Below are positions 6,471 through 12,962 of a stretch of 20,699 nucleotides of DNA, in pieces (position 1 is the stretch's first letter; the number at the start of each line of letters is the position of its first letter). The DNA is from JAAZBI01 sp964461005. Its GTDB lineage: Bacteria; Bacillota_I; Bacilli_A; RF39; UBA660. A model generated the notes under the pieces. That model searched no databases and was not told the DNA's origin. It saw nothing but the letters and a program-made list of their open reading frames with translations. The stretch is taken from assembly GCA_964461005.1 (NCBI GenBank), contig CAYWQQ010000009.1, positions 1-20,699 of the forward strand, written 5' to 3'. A program made the translations under genes and the position numbers.

Positions 6471-6827
6471 ATGAAAAAAAATTTAATGTTTATTTTAATA
6501 CTTTTAGGAATGGGATTAATATATATAATATTGTCATTGACTGTCTTTAAATATCCAGTTTTAGAGACTGAATTTAAAGAATTAGGGGAAGTATATTTCA
6601 GAAAAAATTATTCTAAAGAAGATATTAAAAAGGAAACTGCTGATGTTGTTTCTTTTGAAATAGATTTAAATTCATTAGAACAAGCTGGTTATAATATTGA
6701 TAATTTTAAAAGCTCTTGGTGTGATTTGGGATCAACTGTAAGAATTGTTGCTTCCACAAAAGATGGAGAAATAATTGAAAACAAAAATGATTTAAGATGT
6801 ATATTTTATCGAACAAAAAATAAATAA
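6471..6827 (+). CDS. Small membrane-anchored hypothetical protein
   Basis: The 118-residue protein begins MKKN and has one hydrophobic segment at residues about 5-27 (MFILILLGMGLIYIILSLTVF), a probable membrane anchor or uncleaved signal. The remaining 90 residues would then lie outside the cell. They contain two Cys (in SSWCDLG and DLRCIFY) that could form a disulfide, and a segment EIDLNSLEQAGYNIDNF. AAAGGA at 6457-6462 is a fair ribosome binding site. Family and function are not recognised. It sits alone upstream of tRNA-Met. Confidence 0.72.
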   Translation: MKKNLMFILILLGMGLIYIILSLTVFKYPVLETEFKELGEVYFRKNYSKEDIKKETADVVSFEIDLNSLEQAGYNIDNFKSSWCDLGSTVRIVASTKDGEIIENKNDLRCIFYRTKNK

Positions 6828-6831
6828 GCTA

Positions 6832-6860
6832 TTGATTATATTAAATTATTTTGATATATT
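6832..6860 (+). promoter_or_regulatory. Promoter of tRNA-Met
   Basis: -35 TTGATT (6832-6837), 17-base spacer, -10 TATATT (6855-6860) with the extended TG at 6852-6853. Transcription would start about 10 bases before the mature tRNA. Confidence 0.75.
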
Positions 6861-6877
6861 AAATATGCTTATTAAAT

Positions 6878-6954
6878 GGCGATGTAGCTCAGTTGGCTAG
6901 AGCGTCCGGTTCATACCCGGAAGGTCGTGGGTTCGACCCCCTCCGTCGCTACCA
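6878..6954 (+). tRNA. tRNA-Met, elongator type (anticodon CAT)
   Basis: This 77-base tRNA begins GGCGATGTAGCTCAGTTGGC. The anticodon stem TCCGG/CCGGA encloses the loop TTCATAC (anticodon CAT). The T-arm GTGGGTTCGACCCCC and an encoded CCA follow. The sequence closely follows the Bacillus elongator tRNA-Met pattern (GTAGCTCAG, CGGTTCATACCCG), including the G1-T72 pair. It lacks the initiator features (unpaired position 1, three GC pairs in the anticodon stem), and a lysidine-type tRNA-Ile is less likely. Confidence 0.93.
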
Positions 6955-7008
6955 ATAATATATGTTCTTATGTTTTATGGTATATAATTATATTAAAGGT
7001 GGTATAAA

Positions 7009-7280
7009 ATGAATGAATTATTAAGATTTAAAAGTGGATCAAGTATAGGGATAAGTTTTATTTTACCTGCAAAAAAGAATTCGTTTTTTTCAGCAGTAAA
7101 TTAGAAGTATATAATAAAGGCAAATTAATTAAAACAATTAATTACGATGATATAATAGATATTAGTATTATAAAAACATGGCAAAATAATATCTTTATAA
7201 ATATTAAACCAATCGGTTTTAATATTTATAAAGTTTCTGATGAAATTTGCAATAAAATTAAAGAGATAATTAAAAAATAG
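7009..7280 (+). pseudogene. Small PH-like hypothetical gene split by a frameshift
   Basis: ATG 7009 follows AAAGGTGG at good spacing, with a TATAAT (6983-6988) upstream. The first frame gives 31 residues (MNELLRFKSGSSIGISF...) and stops at TAG 7102-7104. A second frame, one base back, is open from the T7 run (7084-7090) to TAG 7278 and reads KLEVYNKGKLIKTINYDDI...IFINIKP.... One extra T would join both into about 90 residues. The joined pattern (GKLIKTINYDDIIDISIIK) resembles bacterial PH-like domains, a weak resemblance only. The cause is a real deletion, a sequencing error in the homopolymer, or slippage. Confidence 0.7.
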
Positions 7281-7291
7281 TATTTTTAAAT

Positions 7292-7319
7292 AAAACAACA
7301 TAATTTGTTGTTTTTATTT
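7292..7319 (+). terminator. Intrinsic terminator
   Basis: AAAACAACA, loop TAATT and TGTTGTTTT form a 9-bp stem followed by TATTTT. It ends the small split gene just upstream of the typA promoter. Confidence 0.75.
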
Positions 7320-7330
7320 TAATATTTGTG

Positions 7331-7339
7331 TGTTATAAT
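7331..7339 (+). promoter_or_regulatory. Extended -10 promoter of typA
   Basis: TGTTATAAT is a perfect extended -10 element, with transcription expected near 7346 and AGGAGG at 7357-7362. The TTGTT sequences of the preceding terminator stem are the only -35-like bases nearby. Confidence 0.75.
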
Positions 7340-7364
7340 TACTTGCGTGCCATATTAGGAGGCC

Positions 7365-7374
7365 NNNNNNNNNN
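7365..7374. other. 10-N assembly gap over the typA start codon
   Basis: Ten Ns follow AGGAGGCC and precede the codons for NIAIIAHVDHGKT. If the gap is truly 10 bases, an ATG at 7370 would be in frame and 7 bases after the SD. Confidence 0.9.
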
Positions 7375-9169
7375 AAATATCGCAATAATTGCCCATGTTG
7401 ATCATGGAAAAACCACTTTAGTAGATCAATTATTAAAAAATTCAGGTACTTTTCGTGAAAATGAGGAAATAACTGAAAGATCTATGGATAGTAATGATAT
7501 CGAAAGAGAAAGAGGTATAACTATTTTAGCTAAACCAACTTCTTTAAAATATAAAGATTATAAAATCAACATTTTAGATACGCCAGGTCATGCCGATTTT
7601 GGTGGTGAAGTAGAAAGAATTATGAAAATGGTTGATGGTGTTATATTAGTAGTAGATGCATATGAAGGAACAATGCCTCAAACTAGATTTGTTTTGAAAA
7701 AAGCTTTAGAAGCTAATGTAAAACCGATAGTAGTTATTAATAAAATAGATAAACCATCAGCACGCTTAATACAAGTTGTTGATGAAGTTCTTGATTTATT
7801 TATAGAATTAGGCGCTTCTGACGACCAACTAGATTTTAAAATTGTTTATGCTTCAGCATTATCAGGAACATCTAGTTTAGAGGTTGATATAGCTACTCAA
7901 AAGTCATCTTTTGAATGCCTATATGAAATGATAATATCTGAAATACCAGCTCCTAAAATTGATCCTAATCAATCATTACAATTTCAACCTGCATTATTAG
8001 ATTACAATGATTTTGTTGGTAGAATGGGTATAGGAAGAATTTTAAATGGAAAAGTAAAAGTTAAAGAAATGGTTTCATGTGTTAGATTAGATGGAACAAT
8101 AAAACAATTTAGAGTTCAAAAATTATATGGCTATTTTGGTTTAAAAAAGCAAGAAATTGAAGAAGCAGAAGCTGGAGATATTGTTGCAATAGCTGGGTTA
8201 CCTGATATTTTTGTTGGAGAAACTATTTGCAATGTAGGTAAAGAAAAAGCCTTAGAGCCTTTGAGAATTGATGAACCAACTTTACAAATGACTTTTTCAA
8301 CTAATTCGAGTCCTTTTGCTGGAAAAGAAGGAACTTTAGTAACGGCTAGAAAAATAGAAGAACGTTTAATTAAAGAATTACAAAGAGATGTAAGTTTAAA
8401 AGTTGAAAACTTTGCAAACGACTCTTGGATAGTTTCTGGAAGAGGAGAATTACATTTATCTATATTGATTGAAAATATGAGAAGAGAAGGTTATGAAATT
8501 CAAGTTTCTAAACCTGAAGTAATTATTAAAATGATTGATAATGTTAAATGTGAACCATATGAAGAAGTTCAAATTGATGTTCCTGAAGAATATGTAGGAT
8601 CTATCATTGAAACTTTAGGCTTAAGAGGCGCTAGTATGGAAGTTATGAATAAATATGACAATCAAGTTCGTTTAATTTATACAATTCCATCTCGAGGCTT
8701 AATTGGCTTTATGACTAATTTTATGACAATGACAAAAGGTTATGGAATAATTAATCATACATTTAAAGAATATCGTCCAATGCATAGTTTAAATTTAGGT
8801 GAAAGAAAATTAGGAGTTTTAGTAGCTATGGAAGGCGGTAAAACAACAGCTTATTCTTTAGGAGCCCTAGAAGATCGTGGAGTTATGTTTTTAGAACCAG
8901 GAGTTGATGTTTATCCAGGAATGATAGTTGGTGAGCATAATCGTGAAAACGATTTGGCGGTTAACGTAGTAAAAGGAAAACAATTGACCAATATTAGAAC
9001 TTCTAGTAAAGATCATACTGTTGTATTAAAAAGACCAAGAAGTATGTCACTAGAAATTTGTTTGGATTATATAAATAATGACGAATTAGTGGAAATAACA
9101 CCAAAAAACATTCGTTTGAGAAAAAAAGTATTAAATTCAAGCGAAAGAAAAAAGAGTAGCAATAAATAA
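7370..9169 (+). CDS. typA: Ribosome-associated translational GTPase TypA/BipA
   Basis: TypA is a ribosome-binding GTPase of the EF-G family, linked to ribosome assembly and stress or cold adaptation. The visible protein begins NIAIIAHVDHGKTTLVDQLL (G1 loop at 7391-7414). DTPGHADFGGEVERI (G3, from 7577) and NKID (G4, from 7739) follow, and the TypA-specific C-terminal block includes SRGLIGFMTNFMT and GEHNRENDLAVNV. The visible 598 residues plus a few missing ones fit the family length of about 610. The start codon lies in the N run; 7370 is inferred from SD spacing and frame. An in-frame GTG at 7328 lies before the -10 element and is not a real start. It is monocistronic, with its own promoter and terminator. 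Confidence 0.96.
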   Translation, partial: XXNIAIIAHVDHGKTTLVDQLLKNSGTFRENEEITERSMDSNDIERERGITILAKPTSLKYKDYKINILDTPGHADFGGEVERIMKMVDGVILVVDAYEGTMPQTRFVLKKALEANVKPIVVINKIDKPSARLIQVVDEVLDLFIELGASDDQLDFKIVYASALSGTSSLEVDIATQKSSFECLYEMIISEIPAPKIDPNQSLQFQPALLDYNDFVGRMGIGRILNGKVKVKEMVSCVRLDGTIKQFRVQKLYGYFGLKKQEIEEAEAGDIVAIAGLPDIFVGETICNVGKEKALEPLRIDEPTLQMTFSTNSSPFAGKEGTLVTARKIEERLIKELQRDVSLKVENFANDSWIVSGRGELHLSILIENMRREGYEIQVSKPEVIIKMIDNVKCEPYEEVQIDVPEEYVGSIIETLGLRGASMEVMNKYDNQVRLIYTIPSRGLIGFMTNFMTMTKGYGIINHTFKEYRPMHSLNLGERKLGVLVAMEGGKTTAYSLGALEDRGVMFLEPGVDVYPGMIVGEHNRENDLAVNVVKGKQLTNIRTSSKDHTVVLKRPRSMSLEICLDYINNDELVEITPKNIRLRKKVLNSSERKKSSNK

Positions 9170-9193
9170 AACTATATATTATATAGTTTTTTT
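9168..9193 (+). terminator. Intrinsic terminator of typA
   Basis: AAAACTATATA and TATATAGTTTT form a long AT-only palindromic stem followed by more T. It overlaps the stop codon. Confidence 0.75.
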
Positions 9194-9194
9194 A

Positions 9195-9226
9195 TTGACA
9201 AAATCATTTATAAAAGTTAGTATAAT
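9195..9226 (+). promoter_or_regulatory. Promoter with consensus -35
   Basis: TTGACA (9195-9200) starts one base after the typA terminator T run. TATAAT is at 9221-9226, a 20-base spacer; the overlapping TAGTAT at 9218 gives 17. This shows that the in-frame TTG at 9195 is a -35 element, not a start codon. Confidence 0.6.
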
Positions 9227-9245
9227 TATTCAAGGAAGTGATATT

Positions 9246-10076
9246 ATGTTTTTAATTTCAGATGTAGAAAAAGCTTCATCATATTTAACAAGAAAAGATG
9301 ATATTCCTCGTGAGGAAAGAATAGAAATTTTACAAGAAGTAAAAAATTGTTACGAATTATTTCTTGAGCAAGGTAACGTTATAGAATACAATATTTTTTC
9401 TTCAGAAATTAAAAACATAAAATTAAAAATTTTACCTGAGAATGTTCCTCATTTATTAGGTATTGATCAAAAAAGAATATGTGAGCCATATGGCAATTAT
9501 TTTCGCAAGCATATATTAGGTATTGAACGTCAAAAAAATGTTTATCCAACAGAAATATTGAGAAGTATTTTTAAAGATTTAGAAAAGGTAGTTGATTTTA
9601 ATGAAGAAAACGGTAAAAATTTCTTTCATTATTATCGAATTAGAATAAAGTGTGAAATATTTAAAAGACTATTAAATCTTGAAGAACAAACTTTTAGTCG
9701 TATCATGTTAAATAAAAATTATTTAAAAAGTGGAACAATTGAAGAACGTATTTCAGAAAAAGCAACTGATTTTATAGCTATTGTTAATACTGATAATAAA
9801 AGATTACCATTTTCTTTTGTTGGAATTAGACAAGATGAAAACAATGAACTATATAAACATTATGACGAATTCTATATTCCCGTAACTTTATTTTCATCAT
9901 TTAATGCCAGTGCATTTTTTGAAAATCAAAACATTTGTATTCCTGAAACAATAACTAAATTTTGTGGTCATGGTCTTTCAGGAAGAAAGATAGAAGATTA
10001 TGAAGCTGACTATTTATCTAGAAAAATAACAAACTTGGGTTCTTACGAAATAACACCTATTAAAAAAAAGATTTAA
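9246..10076 (+). CDS. Unrecognised 276-residue protein, possibly PBECR4-like
   Basis: ATG 9246 follows AAGGAAGTGAT at correct spacing, behind a consensus -35; upstream in-frame starts lie in the promoter. The protein is soluble with no membrane segment. Residues about 1-60 are mostly helical (SDVEKASSYLTRKDDIPREE...). A segment NVPHLLGIDQKRICEPYG follows, then a helical part, then a strand-rich C-terminal half with FIAIVNTDNKRLPFSFVGIR and EFYIPVTLFSSFNAS. The HLLGI motif after short strands, with a final small sheet, is reminiscent of PBECR4, a predicted phage-type nuclease domain of the Barnase-EndoU-ColicinE5/D-RelE class. This is from memory and weak. It stands alone between typA and gltX. 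Confidence 0.7.
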   Translation: MFLISDVEKASSYLTRKDDIPREERIEILQEVKNCYELFLEQGNVIEYNIFSSEIKNIKLKILPENVPHLLGIDQKRICEPYGNYFRKHILGIERQKNVYPTEILRSIFKDLEKVVDFNEENGKNFFHYYRIRIKCEIFKRLLNLEEQTFSRIMLNKNYLKSGTIEERISEKATDFIAIVNTDNKRLPFSFVGIRQDENNELYKHYDEFYIPVTLFSSFNASAFFENQNICIPETITKFCGHGLSGRKIEDYEADYLSRKITNLGSYEITPIKKKI

Positions 10077-10105
10077 CCTTTTTGTAGTTAGATTCTTTTT
10101 TTTTT
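10062..10105 (+). terminator. Intrinsic terminator
   Basis: An A8-G-ATTTAAC arm pairs with GTTAGATTC-T10 across a short loop, with G-T pairs and one bulge. It overlaps the stop codon of the preceding gene and its T run touches the gltX -10 element. Confidence 0.65.
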
Positions 10106-10113
10106 GTTATAAT
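10105..10113 (+). promoter_or_regulatory. Extended -10 promoter of gltX
   Basis: TGTTATAAT is a perfect extended -10 element beginning at the last T of the preceding terminator. No good -35 is seen. It may serve gltX, tRNA-Glu and possibly the ABC cluster. Confidence 0.7.
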
Positions 10114-10139
10114 AACTTTTAGAAAGTGAAGTGTTTTCA

Positions 10140-11792
10140 ATGACAAATAAAGAATTTGCAGATGTATTATTTCCATATATAAAAAATGATATTGAATTTT
10201 ATGAAAATAAATACCCACTAAGAAATATGGAACCTGGTAAATTTGTCACTAGATTTGCTCCCTCTCCAACTGGAGTAGTTCATTTTGGGACATTATATAG
10301 TTCTTTAATAAACAAAAAAGTGGCTGAACAAACTAAAGGTATTTTTTATTTAAGGATTGAAGATACAGATCAAAAAAGAAGTGTTGAAAACGGTATTACT
10401 GAAATTATTCGTGATTTAAAAAATTATCAAATTAATTTTGATGAAGGAATGATCAATGAAACCGAATCTCAAGGAGCTTATGGCCCATATTTGCAAAGTC
10501 AAAGAAAAGAGATTTACGAGACTTATGCTAAATATTTAGTGGCTGAAGGATTAGCATATCCTTGTTTTTGTTCAGAAGAGGATTTAGAAAACCAAAGAAA
10601 ATATCAAGAAAAAACCAAAGCTCGTTTAGGTTATTATGGTAAGTATGCAGTTTGTAGAAAAATATCAATTGAAGAAGCTACCGAAAGAATTAAAGCAGGA
10701 GCACCATATATTTTAAGATTGAAATCACCTGGTGATTTTGATAAAAAAATAAAGGTTAATGATTTAATCAAAGGTGAAATTGAATTTCCAGAAAACGATC
10801 TAGATATTGTTATCATAAAAAATGACGGGTTACCAACATATCATTTTGCTCATGCAGTAGACGACCATTTAATGAGAACAACTCATGTTATTAGAGGAGA
10901 TGAATGGATTTCATCTTTACCAATTCATTTACAATTGTTTCAATTACTAAAATTTTCATTTCCAAAATATGCTCATTTTTCACCGTTAATGAAAATTGAT
11001 GAAACAGGAACTCGTCGCAAATTAAGTAAAAGAAAAGATCCTGAAGCTGCTGTAAGCTATTATCATGAAAAAGGTATTCCCAAAGAAGCAGTAAAATTAT
11101 ATGTAATGACAGTAGCCAATTCCAATTTTGAAATGTGGTTAGAACAAAATCCTGATAAAGGAATAAATGATTTTGTTTTTGATTTTAAGAAAGTGAGTCC
11201 CAGTGGATCTTTATTTGATTTTGAAAAATTGTTAAACATTTCTAAAAATTATATTTCTCATTTAACAAAAGAAAAAGTATATCAAGAAGTATTAACATAT
11301 ACTAAAGAATTTGATATTGAGTTTTATAACATTTTAATAAACAATCCAGATTATGCTCAAAAAATTTTTAATATTGAAAGAGAACAAAAGAAACCACGAA
11401 AAGATTATGCTATGTACAGTACTATCAAAGAAGAAGTTTGGTATATGTTTGATGAATATTTTATTGGTAATTTAAAATATACTTTTGATAAAGTAAATAA
11501 TAGTGACGAAATAAGTGAAATATTAAAATTATATTTAGAAAAATATTATATAAATGATCAAGATGAAACAGCTTGGTTTGAAAATATAAAAGCATTAGCT
11601 GTATCTAAGGGTTATGCTGATACAAAAGAATACAAATTAAATCCTGAGCAATATAAAGGATCTGTCGCTGATATTGCCGCTGTTATTAGGGTAGCTTTAA
11701 CAACTAAAAATCAAACTCCAAATCTTTATCAAATTATGAAATTATTAGGAGAAAAAAGAGTAAGAGAAAGACTAGAAAAATTTATCAAATAA
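10140..11792 (+). CDS. gltX: Glutamyl-tRNA synthetase
   Basis: This class I synthetase charges tRNA-Glu. A 35-residue leader precedes RFAPSPTGVVHFGTLYSSL (the HIGH-type motif, about residue 41). LRIEDTDQKR, PYLQSQR, CFCSEE with a later Cys (possible zinc site), LPTYHFAHAVDDH, THVIRGDEWISSLP and KLSKRKD (from residue 294, the KMSKS equivalent) follow, then a helical anticodon-binding domain with NPEQYKGSVADIAAVIR. At about 550 residues it is longer than the usual 480 and belongs to the long form seen in some Firmicutes. ATG 10140 is preferred over the GTG at 10131, which is too close to the SD. Whether it also charges tRNA-Gln cannot be judged here. tRNA-Glu follows after 11 bases. Confidence 0.95.
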   Translation: MTNKEFADVLFPYIKNDIEFYENKYPLRNMEPGKFVTRFAPSPTGVVHFGTLYSSLINKKVAEQTKGIFYLRIEDTDQKRSVENGITEIIRDLKNYQINFDEGMINETESQGAYGPYLQSQRKEIYETYAKYLVAEGLAYPCFCSEEDLENQRKYQEKTKARLGYYGKYAVCRKISIEEATERIKAGAPYILRLKSPGDFDKKIKVNDLIKGEIEFPENDLDIVIIKNDGLPTYHFAHAVDDHLMRTTHVIRGDEWISSLPIHLQLFQLLKFSFPKYAHFSPLMKIDETGTRRKLSKRKDPEAAVSYYHEKGIPKEAVKLYVMTVANSNFEMWLEQNPDKGINDFVFDFKKVSPSGSLFDFEKLLNISKNYISHLTKEKVYQEVLTYTKEFDIEFYNILINNPDYAQKIFNIEREQKKPRKDYAMYSTIKEEVWYMFDEYFIGNLKYTFDKVNNSDEISEILKLYLEKYYINDQDETAWFENIKALAVSKGYADTKEYKLNPEQYKGSVADIAAVIRVALTTKNQTPNLYQIMKLLGEKRVRERLEKFIK

Positions 11793-11803
11793 TTTTTCTT
11801 TTT

Positions 11804-11879
11804 GGCTCGTTGGTGAAATGGTTAACACGTCGCCCTCTCAAGGCGATATTCATGGGTTCAAATCCCATACGAGTCACCA
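11804..11879 (+). tRNA. tRNA-Glu (anticodon CTC)
   Basis: This is a 76-base tRNA. The acceptor is GGCTCGT/ACGAGTC, the D-arm TGGTGAAATGGTTAACAC, and the anticodon stem TCGCC/GGCGA with loop CTCTCAA gives CTC (reads GAG). The T-arm is ATGGGTTCAAATCCCAT, with an encoded CCA. The overall pattern is that of bacterial tRNA-Glu. It starts 11 bases after the gltX stop with no promoter between, so it is probably processed from the gltX transcript. Confidence 0.95.
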
Positions 11880-11910
11880 TTATTAAATTTTTAATAGAGG
11901 AGTATGTATT

Positions 11911-12954
11911 ATGAAACAAGAAACAAAAAAGAAAGTAATTACTAAATCTAAAAGTATTACAAAAAAGAAAGTGTCTCCAAAAATTGTTAAAGAGACAAAG
12001 AAAAAGCTTGTAAAAAAGTCAGTTGTAGTTGAAATAAAAGATTTAGTTAAAAAATATAAAAAAGTAGTAGCTTTAGATAATTTTAATTTAGAAATTAAAG
12101 AAGGCGAAATTTTAGGATTATTGGGTCCAAATGGTAGTGGTAAAACCACTTGCATTAATTGTTTGTTATCTTTAATAACTTATGATGAAGGAACCATAAA
12201 AATTTTTGATAAAGATATGAGCCCAGAAGCTTATGATATAAAATCAAAAATAGGTGTTGTGTTTCAAGATGTAGCAGTTTTTAATGAATTAACAGTTTTA
12301 GAAAATGTTGACTACTTTTGTGGACTATATATTTCCAATCATAAATTAAGAAAACAATATGTAGATGAAGCTATAAAATTTGTTGGGTTAGAGGAATTTA
12401 TAAAATTTCGACCTAAACAATTAAGTGGTGGTTTATTGAGAAGATTAAATATTGCCTGTGGAATTGCTCACAAACCTAGCTTGATATTTTTTGATGAGCC
12501 AACAGTAGGAGTAGATCCTCAAAGTAGAAATAAGATCATAGAAGGAATCAAAGAATTAAGTAAAAACGGAGCTACTATATTGTATACAACTCACTATATG
12601 GAAGAAGTAGAACAGTTATGTAATCATATTATTATAATTGATAAAGGAAAAGAAATTGCAAACGGTTCAAAAGATGAATTAAAAGAAAAAATTCAAATTG
12701 GTGAAAAAGTAATGGTTGAAGTTACAGATATTACTGCCGAGCAATATCTTAAAATTACTAAATTAAAGAACATTACAGATATTGAAAAGAAAGATAATAT
12801 TATAAATATTGTATTTAAAAATGGTAATCATAATTTAGATACTTTAATAGATTTATTAAAAACAGAAAATATTAAATATGAAAGATTTTTTTCTGAAAGA
12901 CCTACTTTAAATGATGTATTTTTAGAGATGACAGGAAAAGAACTAAGGGATTAG
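11911..12954 (+). CDS. ABC-2 type exporter ATPase with Lys-rich N-terminal tail
   Basis: This is the nucleotide-binding subunit of an ABC exporter. The first 38 or so residues are an unusual basic tail (MKQETKKKVITKSKS... KKKLVKKS) before the conserved core VVEIKDLVKKYKKVVALD. Walker A GPNGSGKT is at residues 72-79, the Q-loop is VVFQDV, the signature LSGGLLRR is near 171, Walker B LIFFDEP is at 191-197, then PQSR and the switch histidine in TTHYMEEVE. A C-terminal regulatory extension of about 100 residues ends TLNDVFLEMTGKELRD, as in CcmA/NatA/DrrA-like ATPases. The AGAGGAG SD is 8 bases upstream. It is followed after 8 bases by its membrane subunits. The substrate is unknown; drug, lipid or peptide export are all possible. 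Confidence 0.93.
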   Translation: MKQETKKKVITKSKSITKKKVSPKIVKETKKKLVKKSVVVEIKDLVKKYKKVVALDNFNLEIKEGEILGLLGPNGSGKTTCINCLLSLITYDEGTIKIFDKDMSPEAYDIKSKIGVVFQDVAVFNELTVLENVDYFCGLYISNHKLRKQYVDEAIKFVGLEEFIKFRPKQLSGGLLRRLNIACGIAHKPSLIFFDEPTVGVDPQSRNKIIEGIKELSKNGATILYTTHYMEEVEQLCNHIIIIDKGKEIANGSKDELKEKIQIGEKVMVEVTDITAEQYLKITKLKNITDIEKKDNIINIVFKNGNHNLDTLIDLLKTENIKYERFFSERPTLNDVFLEMTGKELRD

Positions 12955-12962
12955 GTGATTTT

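Noticed and set aside
7328..7364. typA starting at GTG 7328
   Set aside because: The GTG precedes the -10 element and the AGGAGG site; it is open only because the Ns do not contain a readable stop.
9195..9245. Longer N-terminus of the 9246 protein starting at TTG 9195
   Set aside because: This stretch holds the -35 and -10 promoter elements; the SD fits ATG 9246.
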